Positions 1-7,630 are shown, counted from the stretch's first letter. The stretch is 14,375 nt of DNA from an uncultured Acetobacter sp. (GCF_937875265.1 NZ_CALLXM010000256.1:1-14375); one strand, 5' to 3'. The notes: a model not told the origin generated them from the letters alone. Translations and numbers: made by a program.

Positions 1-1029
1 CAGCAGGCTTTTATTGAAACAAAATGGTCCATGCTGGGAGCAAAAAGCGGGTTCATGTTTGGTCGGCAGCAGTTTCTGGATGCACCATCCTACATGCTGT
101 ACAACCGGGAAACGCCAAACGTACCGCTCTCCTGGAACGGCTTTCGTGGCTACATGGTCTGGCCACGCATCCGCATTGATGGCTGGGATTTTGTGCAGAC
201 AAATGACAGCCAGACCAAAATGTTTCATGATACGGAAAACTATAATACCCGTCTGTATGGTTTCAACATGACATGGGCGCCGCCTGATGGCCGCTTCATG
301 GGGGACAGATACAATTCGTTCCTAGATCTGTTTTACGTGGGCTACAAACTGTCCGGCTCATCCGGAGCCATTGCAACGGCCAAAGGTAGCCAGAACGGGT
401 CCAACACCCGGAACAACTTTGGTGTCCGCTGGCATGGCATTGCAGGACCGTTTGAATTTTCTCTTGGCGGCATCTGGCAGGGTGGCGTTTTCAAATATGC
501 CAAAACCAATCAGTCCCGCAACGTGAATGCCTACGCCCTGAACACGCTGGTCGGTTACCGTATTCCGCATGATCGTTTTCATACTTTTGCAGGGTTGCAA
601 ACGGATGTGTATTCCGGCGGCAATGCGCGCAAAACGTCTGGCGCGATTGGCACCTATATCTCGCCATTTAACCCGCAGACCAACTATCTGGACACCACAA
701 CCTACATGACAGGCTCAAACCTGATCAGCGTGGCGCCTCTTATCCGGGCAACATTCCTGAAATCGCTCAGTTTTCAGGTTAAATATCCGCTGTTCTGGCG
801 CTACAGCCCGAATGACCCAGTTTACAAATCGTCGGGCTCTTACAGCTTCCCCTATCAGTTCAAGGGCAAGTTTGTCGGCATGGCTCCACAGGCCTCTCTG
901 ACCTGGCAGATCAACACACATCTGTCCTGGACGCAGTATGTTTCGCGCTTCATGACATCCAGCGCACTGAACCGCGCTGGCGGCTCAAGCGGTACCTATT
1001 ACCAGTCCAACTTCGTATTCCGGTTTTAA
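1..1029 (+). CDS. Alginate-export-family (AlgE-like) outer-membrane porin, 5'-truncated
   Basis: The frame is open to base 1, so the first in-frame ATG at base 31 is internal and the true start lies outside the window. The 342 visible residues look like an outer-membrane beta-barrel: alternating polar and aromatic residues, few charged clusters, and a C-terminal strand ending in phenylalanine (SNFVFRF), the usual signal for the BAM complex. The early block GRQQF, then NRETPN, then SWNGFRGYM, then YNTRLYGF matches the order seen in the alginate_exp/AlgE domain (GRQ, REGPN, SFDG, YDTRLWG). AlgE exports alginate in Pseudomonas, but acetic acid bacteria carry many such porins whose substrate is unknown, so alginate should not be assumed. 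A signal peptide would lie in the missing part. The gene converges on yqgE, with 7 bases between the stop codons. Family call fairly sure; substrate unknown. Confidence 0.8.
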   Translation, partial: QQAFIETKWSMLGAKSGFMFGRQQFLDAPSYMLYNRETPNVPLSWNGFRGYMVWPRIRIDGWDFVQTNDSQTKMFHDTENYNTRLYGFNMTWAPPDGRFMGDRYNSFLDLFYVGYKLSGSSGAIATAKGSQNGSNTRNNFGVRWHGIAGPFEFSLGGIWQGGVFKYAKTNQSRNVNAYALNTLVGYRIPHDRFHTFAGLQTDVYSGGNARKTSGAIGTYISPFNPQTNYLDTTTYMTGSNLISVAPLIRATFLKSLSFQVKYPLFWRYSPNDPVYKSSGSYSFPYQFKGKFVGMAPQASLTWQINTHLSWTQYVSRFMTSSALNRAGGSSGTYYQSNFVFRF

Positions 1030-1036
1030 AAATCCC

Positions 1037-1651
1037 TCAGGCGTGACCGGCTTGCCCGGTCAGCCGAATGGGATCGATGTTGATCGAGGCCAGAGCCTGC
1101 CGCCATTTGGAGACATGGTCATGCCCAAACACAATCTCGCGGCTGGCCGGAGCCAGCATCCAGGCATCATGCTGGAAAATTTCCTCTTCCAGCTGCCCGG
1201 CCTCCCAACTGGCATGACCCATTGCCAGCAGGGCGTGCTGCGGCCCCCCGCCCTCGGCGACATCTCTCAGCACGTCCAGACTCGCGGTGAGCGTTGCAGA
1301 GTCGGTCACCGGCATGCTGCCCTCCCCTTTCCAGTCTGAAGAGTGCAGTACAAAGCCACGCGCCTCCTCCAACGGGCCACCGGCACACAGACCAAGCCGA
1401 CGCAATGCAGGGGTGGGCGGAATTTCCAGCTGCTCAAGCAAATCTTCAAAACCAGGTTTTGGCAGACGCCGGTTGACCACCAGCCCCATTGCACCTTCAC
1501 CGGAAGCATGCGCGCAAAGATAAATGACACTTCTGTCAAACGGGGTTACGCTCAGTGCTGGCGTTGCCACAAGAAGCAGGCCGGTTAATGTGCCACCGGG
1601 GCGGACGCAGCGCTCAAGAAGGGAAGCATGTGGAAAAACCATAGGCTGCAT
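1037..1651 (-). CDS. yqgE: YqgE/AlgH family protein (UPF0301)
   Basis: A 204-residue protein of the YqgE/AlgH family (DUF179), a conserved single-domain family with no settled biochemical role; AlgH was first linked to alginate regulation in Pseudomonas. Typical signatures are LTGLLLVATPALSVTPFDRS (residues 22-41), the SVIYLCAH and GAMGLVVN strands (41-60), GGPLEEARGFVLHS (91-104) and GHASWEAGQLEEEI (145-158). The open frame extends upstream to base 1774, but that part is low in family similarity and runs through the divergent promoter region. The ATG at 1651 was chosen because AGAGG lies 8 bases upstream; the ATG at 1642 has no such site. It has no signal peptide and is expected in the cytosol. 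It faces the ppk2 gene divergently. Confidence 0.9.
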   Translation of the reverse strand: MQPMVFPHASLLERCVRPGGTLTGLLLVATPALSVTPFDRSVIYLCAHASGEGAMGLVVNRRLPKPGFEDLLEQLEIPPTPALRRLGLCAGGPLEEARGFVLHSSDWKGEGSMPVTDSATLTASLDVLRDVAEGGGPQHALLAMGHASWEAGQLEEEIFQHDAWMLAPASREIVFGHDHVSKWRQALASINIDPIRLTGQAGHA

Positions 1652-1773
1652 ATGTGGTGCCTCTGTTTTTTTAGCAACCTTTTCAGTGTTGGTCTGTCTT
1701 ATTTCAGACCCGTCTAGACACCATTTGCCCTCAGATTTCCGTGTGGGCAGACAAGATAAGAAGAGTCCAAACA
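1652..1773. promoter_or_regulatory. Divergent yqgE/ppk2 control region with nested inverted repeats
   Basis: These 122 bases separate the start codons of yqgE (leftward) and ppk2 (rightward) and must hold both promoters unless transcription enters from further away. I could not find a convincing -35/-10 pair in either direction. The region does hold a perfect 6-base inverted repeat, GGTCTG (1691-1696) and CAGACC (1705-1710), with an 8-base spacer, followed at once by the 8-base palindrome GTCTAGAC (1712-1719). This clustering of GTCT/AGAC elements resembles an operator, but the regulator is unknown. The ppk2 ribosome site is probably the AAGAAGAG stretch at 1758-1765. Confidence 0.4.
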
Positions 1774-2670
1774 ATGAACAAACTCTCCAAATTCCTGCGC
1801 GCTCTGGATAGCTACCACATCACCAATGAAGATAAATTCGACCTTAGCAAGTATGATCCGAATGATGATGGCAATCTGGGGCTGACAAAGGAAGATGGTG
1901 CCAAGCTGCTAAAAACCGTCAAGGAGCAGCTACAGGAATTACAGGACCTGCTTTACGCCAACCAGACCAACTCCATGCTGATCATCATGCAGGGCATGGA
2001 TGCATCTGGAAAAGACGGCACTATCAAACACGTCATGTCGGGCGTGAACCCGCAAGGCGTCTCAGTTACATCTTTCAAACAACCTGGGCCGACTGACCTT
2101 CAGCATGGCTTTTTATGGCGTATTCATGCCGCGGCTCCACAAGTGGGCCGCATCGCAATCTTTAACCGCAGCCAGTATGAAGATGTTTTGGTGACCCGCG
2201 TTCACCCGGAAATTCTGAGCAACGAGCACCTCACGGGCCCGGTTAATACGCCGGAATTCTGGAAAGGCCGCTATAGTGACATCCGCCATCTGGAGCATTA
2301 TCTGAGCCGCCAAGGGACAGTTGTACTAAAATTCTTCCTCCATATTTCCAAAGAAGAGCAGCGTAAGCGGCTTCTGGAAAGACTGGAAGTGCCTGAAAAA
2401 CGTTGGAAATTTTCTCCGTCCGATATGCGGGAACGGGAATTCTGGGACGACTATACCAGAGCCTATCAGGATGCTATCGCAGAAACAGCGCGGGCCCATG
2501 CACCATGGATTGTGGTGCCAGCCAACCATAAATGGTACGCCCGCCTTGTTGTGATCGGGGCGATTATCCGGGCCCTGAAAGGGCTGAACCAGACTGCCCC
2601 GAAGCCCCAGCCGGATGTCTCAAAATTTCTGGATGACTATCGTGCCCGCCTGATTGCGGAGAAAAAATAA
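1774..2670 (+). CDS. ppk2: Polyphosphate kinase 2 family protein (polyphosphate:nucleotide phosphotransferase)
   Basis: A 298-residue cytosolic PPK2 enzyme that moves phosphate between inorganic polyphosphate and nucleotides. The Walker A loop is GMDASGKDG (residues 74-82), followed by TIKHVMSGVNPQGVSVTSF. The Walker B segment is IAIFNRSQYEDVLV (127-140), and the lid region is EVPEKRWKFSPSD (205-217). The wording of these motifs resembles the class III enzymes (such as Meiothermus ruber PPK2), which can phosphorylate both nucleoside mono- and diphosphates from polyphosphate; the class assignment is from memory of that protein. A GTG at 1741 would add 11 residues, but the ATG at 1774 fits the family start and has a purine-rich stretch upstream. 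The DUF3465 gene begins 14 bases after the stop, suggesting one transcript. No PPK1 lies in the window. Confidence 0.92.
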   Translation: MNKLSKFLRALDSYHITNEDKFDLSKYDPNDDGNLGLTKEDGAKLLKTVKEQLQELQDLLYANQTNSMLIIMQGMDASGKDGTIKHVMSGVNPQGVSVTSFKQPGPTDLQHGFLWRIHAAAPQVGRIAIFNRSQYEDVLVTRVHPEILSNEHLTGPVNTPEFWKGRYSDIRHLEHYLSRQGTVVLKFFLHISKEEQRKRLLERLEVPEKRWKFSPSDMREREFWDDYTRAYQDAIAETARAHAPWIVVPANHKWYARLVVIGAIIRALKGLNQTAPKPQPDVSKFLDDYRARLIAEKK

Positions 2671-2684
2671 GAAGGTCTGTTTTT

Positions 2685-3185
2685 ATGATGGCATATTCCC
2701 GCCTGCTACCCGCCACGGCTCTCTTTCTTGCAGGCCTTACCGGCCTGACCCTGCCTGCACAGGCCCGGAGCAGGTATGCGGAAACGGCTAACGTTGCCCA
2801 GACTGTTTCCCCTTCCTGCGATAATCAGGATTTTCTGTCTAAACAGATTGCTTTTGAAAACGGGGAAGCCAAGGGAGATACTCCCGTGCATATCTGCGGC
2901 AAAGTTCTGGCCATCAGCCCCAAAGCCAAGCGCACCCGAAGCGGGTGGCATGGGTATTTCTACCTGTCCGTCAGCCCCACTATTTCCATTCGGATTGTCT
3001 CCGGGCTTGATGAGATGCATGCCCCGGCGTGGCCATGGGTCGCCAAGGGGGATCAGGTCGAAGTCGTGGGCCGTTACTATTACGATTCCATCCGACGGCA
3101 GGGTGTAGACTGGACCCATCACGGTACCGGCAGATCCTGGCATATACCAGGCTATGTGAGCGTCAACGGCACGCGATACGAATAA
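2685..3185 (+). CDS. Secreted DUF3465-like protein
   Basis: A 166-residue exported protein of unknown function. Residues 1-27 form a signal peptide ending in AQA, so cleavage after Ala27 is likely and the mature protein should be periplasmic. The mature part carries the pattern I associate with DUF3465: a GKV strand (72-74), HGYF (89-92), a GD turn before a strand (122-123), and the C-terminal block WTHH (143-146), then His153, GYV and NGTRYE. The family's usual form is WTHH-x-GRH-GW-NG-Y. The recurrent histidines could bind metal, but this is not shown. Cys45 and Cys71 could form a disulfide after export. GAAGG at 2671-2675, 9 bases before the ATG at 2685, supports that start over the ATG at 2688. 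It follows ppk2 by 14 bases and ends just before a strong terminator. Confidence 0.8.
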   Translation: MMAYSRLLPATALFLAGLTGLTLPAQARSRYAETANVAQTVSPSCDNQDFLSKQIAFENGEAKGDTPVHICGKVLAISPKAKRTRSGWHGYFYLSVSPTISIRIVSGLDEMHAPAWPWVAKGDQVEVVGRYYYDSIRRQGVDWTHHGTGRSWHIPGYVSVNGTRYE

Positions 3186-3214
3186 AGAAGGCACAACTCT
3201 AAAATCTGCATAAA

Positions 3215-3254
3215 AAACGGCCCGTCTGACTATCCAGACGGGCCGTTTCTTTTT
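3215..3254. terminator. Bidirectional intrinsic terminator between the DUF3465 gene and clpA
   Basis: A perfect 14-base-pair stem, AAACGGCCCGTCTG (3215-3228) and its complement (3235-3248), encloses a 6-base loop. On the plus strand it is followed by CTTTTT (3249-3254), ending the ppk2-DUF3465 transcript. On the minus strand the A-run at 3212-3217 supplies the T-run that would end the clpS-clpA transcript, whose stop codon is 26 bases away. Stem length, GC core and flanking runs make this the clearest regulatory element in the window. Confidence 0.92.
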
Positions 3255-3273
3255 GTCACACTCAAAAGCCGTA

Positions 3274-5619
3274 TTAGTCGGCGGCTTCTTCTTCCCGCTC
3301 ATTACCGCGCTCATCTTCTTTTGCGCTGCCTTGCGCCTTGCTCGGCAACATATCGAAAACGAGTGCGTCGTTCTTCAGGCCGATTTTCACCGCGCCACCT
3401 TTTGTCAGCTTACCAAACAGGAGTTCTTCAGCCAGCGGCTTCTTGATGAATTCCTGAATAACACGCCCTAGCGGACGCGCCCCATAAAGCCGGTCATACC
3501 CACGCTCTGCCAGCCACTCCTTGGCCGCAGAAGAGAGTTCGATGGTCACGTTACGGTCAGCCAGCTGCGCTTCAAGCTGAAGCACGAACTTCTCGACCAC
3601 ACAGCCCACTGTTTCCGGCGTGAGGTTAGCAAACGGAATAATAGCATCCAGACGGTTGCGGAATTCCGGAGTGAACAGGCGTTTGATAGCCTCCTCATCT
3701 TCCCCTTCCCGCATATCACGGCCAAAGCCGATGGCTTCCTTACTGAGGTCAGAGGCCCCGGCATTGGTGGTCATGATCAGGATGACGTTCCGGAAATCAA
3801 CCGTCTTGCCATTATGGTCCGTCAGGCGGCCATGATCCATCACCTGCAACAGCACGTTATACAGGTCCGGGTGTGCTTTCTCGATTTCATCAAGCAGCAG
3901 TACCGCATGCGGATGCTGGTCAATGGAATCAGTCAGCAAACCGCCCTGATCAAACCCGACATAACCCGGAGGCGCCCCGAGCAAACGGGAGATAGAGTGC
4001 CGTTCCATATATTCGGACATATCAAAGCGGATCAGCTCAATCCCCAGCGTAGTAGCAAGCTGACGTGCCACCTCAGTTTTCCCTACACCCGTGGGGCCGG
4101 AGAAAAGGTAGTTACCAATCGGCTTTTCAGGGTCACGCAGCCCGGCACGGGAAAGCTTGATAGCGGCTGAAAGCGTATCAATCGCCTCATTCTGCCCAAA
4201 CACCATTCCCTTGAGGTCTCGCTCCAGAGACCGCAGCACTTCCTTGTCGTCCGCCGAGATGCTCTTGGGCGGAATCCGCGCAATACGAGCGATGATGTCT
4301 TCCACATCCTTCAGGTTGACGGTTTTACGCCGCCGCCCTTCCGGCTGAAGCATGCGGGACGCCCCGACCTCATCAATCACGTCAATCGCCTTATCCGGCA
4401 GCTTGCGATCATGAATATATTTGGCGGACAGCTCTACGGCGCCACGAATGGCATCATCCGTGTACCGCACCTTGTGATGCTTTTCATAGCTGCTCTTCAG
4501 GCCACGCAGAATTTTGACGGCATCATCCACACTTGGTTCCGGCACATCAATTTTCTGGAACCGGCGCACCAGTGCGCGATCCTTTTCAAAGTGCTGACGG
4601 AACTCTTTATACGTCGTGGAGCCAATGCAGCGCAGGGTGCCTGCGGCCAGTGCCGGCTTGAGCAGGTTGGACGCATCCATCGCCCCGCCAGACGTAGCCC
4701 CTGCCCCGATCACGGTGTGAATTTCATCAATAAACAGGATGCCGTGCGGGTCCTGATCCAGCTCCGTTACCACTGCTTTCAGGCGTTCTTCAAAATCCCC
4801 ACGATAACGGGTGCCTGCCAGCAGTGCGCCCATATCCAGAGAGAAGATGGTGGCCTTCAGCAGCACTTCCGGCACGTTACCTTCCACAATGCGGCGGGCA
4901 AGCCCTTCAGCAATAGCGGTTTTGCCCACACCGGGGTCCCCCACGTAAAGCGGGTTGTTCTTGGTGCGGCGGCACAGGATCTGGATAGTGCGTTCAATTT
5001 CTTCATCACGCCCGATCAGCGGATCAACCTTACCGGCAAGAGCCTTGGTATTCAGGTTGACGCAATAGGTGCTGAGTGCGTCCTGATTTTTCTGAGTGCG
5101 GCCTTCACCGCGCTCAGCATCCTCACCCTTTTCAGAGCCCGAGTTTGTACCGGTTCCCGCCACAGGGCGACGCGTTGAGCGTTCCGGCGCCTTGGCAATG
5201 CCGTGGGAGAGGAAATTAACAGCATCCAGACGCGTCATATCCTGCAATTGCAGGAAATAAACCGCATGGCTTTCACGTTCAGCAAACAGGGCGACAAGTA
5301 CGTTACCCCCGTTCACTTCGTCCCGCCCGGTGGACTGCACATGAATAGCCGCACGCTGAATAACGCGCTGAAACGCCGCTGTGGGTTTTGGTTCGGTTGG
5401 TCGATCTGAAGCCAGACCAGCCAGATCTTTATCAAGAAAACCTGTCAGATCGGTGCGCAGGCGTTCAAGATCAACACCACACGCCCGGAACACCGTTACG
5501 GCGTCCGCATCATCAACCAGGGCCAGCAGCAGGTGCTCCAGCGTGGCGTATTCATGATGCCGCTCGCCGGCCAGAATAAGTGCCCGATGTAGCGTCTGCT
5601 CAAGATTGCGTGACAACAT
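3274..5619 (-). CDS. clpA: ATP-dependent Clp protease ATP-binding subunit ClpA
   Basis: A 781-residue AAA+ unfoldase that threads substrates into the ClpP chamber. The N-terminal repeat domain (about 1-145), which docks ClpS, is followed by a charged linker (about 146-180). AAA module 1 has Walker A GDPGVGKT (227-234) and Walker B ILFIDE (294-299). Module 2 has Walker A GPTGVGKT (508-515), Walker B LLLDE (574-578), and sensor-2 region YGARPLGR (712-719). The ClpP-docking loop reads IGFG (630-633), the form usual in alphaproteobacteria, where E. coli has IGL. The last 25 residues are strongly charged. No middle domain like that of ClpB is present, which excludes ClpB. AAGGAG (minus strand, 5634-5629) sits 9 bases before the ATG. 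clpS lies upstream on the same strand; clpP is not in the window. Confidence 0.97.
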   Translation of the reverse strand: MLSRNLEQTLHRALILAGERHHEYATLEHLLLALVDDADAVTVFRACGVDLERLRTDLTGFLDKDLAGLASDRPTEPKPTAAFQRVIQRAAIHVQSTGRDEVNGGNVLVALFAERESHAVYFLQLQDMTRLDAVNFLSHGIAKAPERSTRRPVAGTGTNSGSEKGEDAERGEGRTQKNQDALSTYCVNLNTKALAGKVDPLIGRDEEIERTIQILCRRTKNNPLYVGDPGVGKTAIAEGLARRIVEGNVPEVLLKATIFSLDMGALLAGTRYRGDFEERLKAVVTELDQDPHGILFIDEIHTVIGAGATSGGAMDASNLLKPALAAGTLRCIGSTTYKEFRQHFEKDRALVRRFQKIDVPEPSVDDAVKILRGLKSSYEKHHKVRYTDDAIRGAVELSAKYIHDRKLPDKAIDVIDEVGASRMLQPEGRRRKTVNLKDVEDIIARIARIPPKSISADDKEVLRSLERDLKGMVFGQNEAIDTLSAAIKLSRAGLRDPEKPIGNYLFSGPTGVGKTEVARQLATTLGIELIRFDMSEYMERHSISRLLGAPPGYVGFDQGGLLTDSIDQHPHAVLLLDEIEKAHPDLYNVLLQVMDHGRLTDHNGKTVDFRNVILIMTTNAGASDLSKEAIGFGRDMREGEDEEAIKRLFTPEFRNRLDAIIPFANLTPETVGCVVEKFVLQLEAQLADRNVTIELSSAAKEWLAERGYDRLYGARPLGRVIQEFIKKPLAEELLFGKLTKGGAVKIGLKNDALVFDMLPSKAQGSAKEDERGNEREEEAAD

Positions 5620-5774
5620 GACGAGACGCTCCTTTCCCCAGATGCCCAGAGCGCAGTGGCTACGACCGCCGCTTTAGTCCTGGACCATACCCATCATATT
5701 TGGCTGCTTTGCAAAGAATTGCGAGTCACAACTGCACAAAAATATGGAATGTGTGGTTTTTTACTGCTCCGCAC
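5620..5774 (-). other. clpS-clpA intergenic spacer
   Basis: A 155-base gap inside what is otherwise a two-gene unit. It holds the strong clpA ribosome site (GGAAAGGAG, minus strand 5637-5629). A TATGAT sequence (minus strand 5698-5693) could be a -10 box for a separate clpA promoter, but I found no matching -35. A 10-base palindrome CTTTGCAAAG lies at 5707-5716. No terminator-like hairpin with a T-run was seen, so readthrough from clpS is likely, with a possible extra start for clpA. Confidence 0.35.
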
Positions 5775-6155
5775 TTAATCCTTTTCAAGCGTGCATTGCA
5801 GGGGATGCTGGTTCTGGCGGGCCAGATCCATCACCTGTGTCACCTTTGTTTCAGCCACTTCATACGTAAAGACACCACACACGCCTACACCGCGTTTGTG
5901 AACGTTCAGCATAATATTCGTGGCTTCATCCCGATTCTTCTGAAAAAACCGCTCAAGCACATGCACGACAAATTCCATTGGCGTGTAGTCATCATTGAGC
6001 ATCAGAACTTTATACATTGCGGGTTTGCGGGTTTTAGGCCGTGCCCGCACCACCACACCGACATCGTTCAGATCATCACCCGAATCGGACCCACCGGTAT
6101 CCCGCCGTGAAGGCCCGTTGCCCGTATGCAGGACTGAAAAATGACGCGATACCAT
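5775..6155 (-). CDS. clpS: ATP-dependent Clp protease adaptor ClpS
   Basis: The N-degron adaptor that binds proteins with destabilising N-terminal residues and hands them to ClpA. The core MYKVLMLNDDYTPMEFVVHV (47-66) and the later GVGVCGVFTYEVAETK (89-104) closely resemble Caulobacter ClpS. The residues that hold the substrate alpha-amino group there (N47, D49, H79) align with N54, D56 and H86 here, a constant offset of seven, and Met60 fills the gatekeeper position. So it should be functional. The N-terminal ~40 residues are a flexible tail with an acidic patch (SDSGDDLND), in keeping with the extension that ClpS threads into ClpA. Start: ATG 6155 (126 residues) has GGAG 10 bases upstream; an ATG at 6197 would give 140 residues but lacks a close ribosome site. 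Confidence 0.93.
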   Translation of the reverse strand: MVSRHFSVLHTGNGPSRRDTGGSDSGDDLNDVGVVVRARPKTRKPAMYKVLMLNDDYTPMEFVVHVLERFFQKNRDEATNIMLNVHKRGVGVCGVFTYEVAETKVTQVMDLARQNQHPLQCTLEKD

Positions 6156-6373
6156 CGGGCTAGAACTCCGGATCCGGTTTTGGGCAGAAAAAATCATGAG
6201 ACATCATATTGGTAATCACCTGATGGATGGAAGAGGCTTAGGCTCTGAGAAACGTTCCTAAATCAAGACAATATTGAGGAAAGTGCCTTATTTGTGCCAC
6301 ACGCCGGTCTGACATTTTGTATCAGAAACACCGCGACAGAGTCGGGATTCTCCAGATTTCTTATAGACGCGGT

Positions 6374-6402
6374 CTTACTATCTGAAGTACCAAACCCATA
6401 AT
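6374..6402 (+). promoter_or_regulatory. Possible promoter of the D-Ala-D-Ala carboxypeptidase gene
   Basis: In the 278-base divergent region between clpS and the carboxypeptidase gene, CTTACT (6374-6379) and CATAAT (6397-6402) are spaced by 17 bases. The -10 box matches the sigma-70 consensus in five of six positions, while the -35 box matches only three. It lies about 31 bases before the GTG start. The rest of the divergent region, which must hold the clpS promoter, shows no clear element; I looked for a heat-shock-type CTTG box with a proper -10 and found none. Confidence 0.3.
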
Positions 6403-6433
6403 ATCCTGAAGAAAAACCAGGTAGGATCGCGCA

Positions 6434-7618
6434 GTGCCAGACATTCACGCAGCAGGAGCCGGGACAGGCCGCCGCAAACAGGCTCACACCAGACGCATAC
6501 GTCCCTCCCGTCTGCGCAAATGGGCTGGGCTTCTGGCTGGCGTGGCGCTGGGCAGCTTCATGACGGAGCGTGCGGCCCACGCACAGTATGCCGGGCAGTT
6601 AAGCTCCATTGTCATGGATGCCAGAACCGGTGCAGTTCTTTCTCAGGAAGACCCGGATCTGCGCCGCTACCCTGCCAGCCTGACCAAGCTGATGACTTTG
6701 TATATGGCTTTCTCCGCACTGCGTGCCGGCACCATTACACTCGGTCAGACAGTTCCAGTTTCCATTCACGCCTCCACCATGGAGCCTTCAAAGCTCGGCC
6801 TGGTTCCCGGCTCTCACCTGACGGTAGAACAGGCCATGCTGGCTCTGGTAACCAAATCTGCCAATGACGCCGCCTGCGCTCTGGGTGAACTTTTGGGCGG
6901 TGGAAATGAGCCACAGTTTGCTGCCATGATGACGCAGCAGGCCCGCGCTCTGGGTATGAACAGCACAACATTCCGTAATGCTTCCGGCCTGCCGGACCCG
7001 GACCAGCTGACCACCGCGCGTGATCTGGCTGTTCTGGCCCGCCATATCGTGACGGATTTTCCGGAAAATTATCATTACTTCTCCGTAGCGGCTTTCCGCT
7101 TCCACGGACGCATGATTCCCAACCATAACCCCATGCTGAAAGCCTATGTGGGCGCAGATGGTATGAAGACGGGATACACGCAGGAAGCCGGACGCAACCT
7201 CGTAACCTCCGCTCTCCGCAATGATGTGCGGCTGGTGGGTGTGGTGCTGGGGGCCTCCTCCAACACCCAGCGCACGCTGGCCATGTCAGACCAGCTTGAT
7301 CGCGGGTTTGATGCTGAGGGTGTGGCACCTGTGGCACGTCCATTGCTTCTGGCCCGGAATACCGTCACATCACGCCATACTCGCGGTGGACGTGTGATCA
7401 TGCTGGCTGCGGCCTCTTCCCGTCACGGCGCCCCTATGGAAGTAGCCGAAGCACCTGCTGCTACCCGTCGCACAGCCACGCGCCATGGTCGCCACTATGT
7501 TCTGGCCAGTCCGGTTTCTGGCGGGCATCATATTCGTCTGATCGGAGCCAAGGTGCGGCCCGCAACGGCCACAACACATCGGGCTCGTGCTGGCCATACT
7601 TCACGCAATCATACCTGA
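6434..7618 (+). CDS. D-alanyl-D-alanine carboxypeptidase (PBP5/DacF type, peptidase S11)
   Basis: A 394-residue secreted serine peptidase that removes the terminal D-Ala from peptidoglycan pentapeptides, limiting cross-linking. All three active-site motifs are present: SLTK (82-85, nucleophile Ser82), SAN (142-144) and KTG (245-247). A long basic N-region (28 residues) precedes the hydrophobic core, and cleavage is likely after AHA (residue 50). The GTG start at 6434 has AGGA 7 bases upstream. After the catalytic domain (ending near 295) the last ~90 residues are rich in Arg, His, Ala and Thr. I see neither the beta-sandwich domain nor the amphipathic anchor helix of E. coli PBP5, and no obvious SPOR domain. 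The gene is divergent from clpS and appears monocistronic, with a hairpin after the stop. Class sure; exact paralogue (dacA, dacC or dacF) not decidable. Confidence 0.93.
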   Translation: MPDIHAAGAGTGRRKQAHTRRIRPSRLRKWAGLLAGVALGSFMTERAAHAQYAGQLSSIVMDARTGAVLSQEDPDLRRYPASLTKLMTLYMAFSALRAGTITLGQTVPVSIHASTMEPSKLGLVPGSHLTVEQAMLALVTKSANDAACALGELLGGGNEPQFAAMMTQQARALGMNSTTFRNASGLPDPDQLTTARDLAVLARHIVTDFPENYHYFSVAAFRFHGRMIPNHNPMLKAYVGADGMKTGYTQEAGRNLVTSALRNDVRLVGVVLGASSNTQRTLAMSDQLDRGFDAEGVAPVARPLLLARNTVTSRHTRGGRVIMLAAASSRHGAPMEVAEAPAATRRTATRHGRHYVLASPVSGGHHIRLIGAKVRPATATTHRARAGHTSRNHT

Positions 7619-7630
7619 TTTCTTTATTAT

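Noticed and set aside
1044..1062. Hairpin TGACCGG/CCGGTCA as a terminator for the porin or yqgE
   Set aside because: The stem is only 7 base pairs, lies in yqgE coding sequence, and no T-run follows directly on either strand (five T residues occur 14 or more bases later on the minus strand).
1652..1774. N-terminal extension of yqgE by 41 residues
   Set aside because: The extra segment has no family similarity, no good ribosome site, and would cover the divergent promoter region of ppk2.
2706..3314. 202-residue minus frame over the DUF3465 gene and the terminator
   Set aside because: It reads through a strong bidirectional terminator and opposite a gene with a signal peptide and conserved motifs; no own signature.
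4411..5178. 255-residue open frame antisense to clpA
   Set aside because: It is opposite the AAA+ module 1 of ClpA, with no family features. Its length is due to the coding bias of clpA.
5707..5716. Palindrome CTTTGCAAAG in the clpS-clpA spacer as an operator
   Set aside because: A single 10-base AT-rich palindrome is expected by chance at this scale; no second copy was seen in the window.
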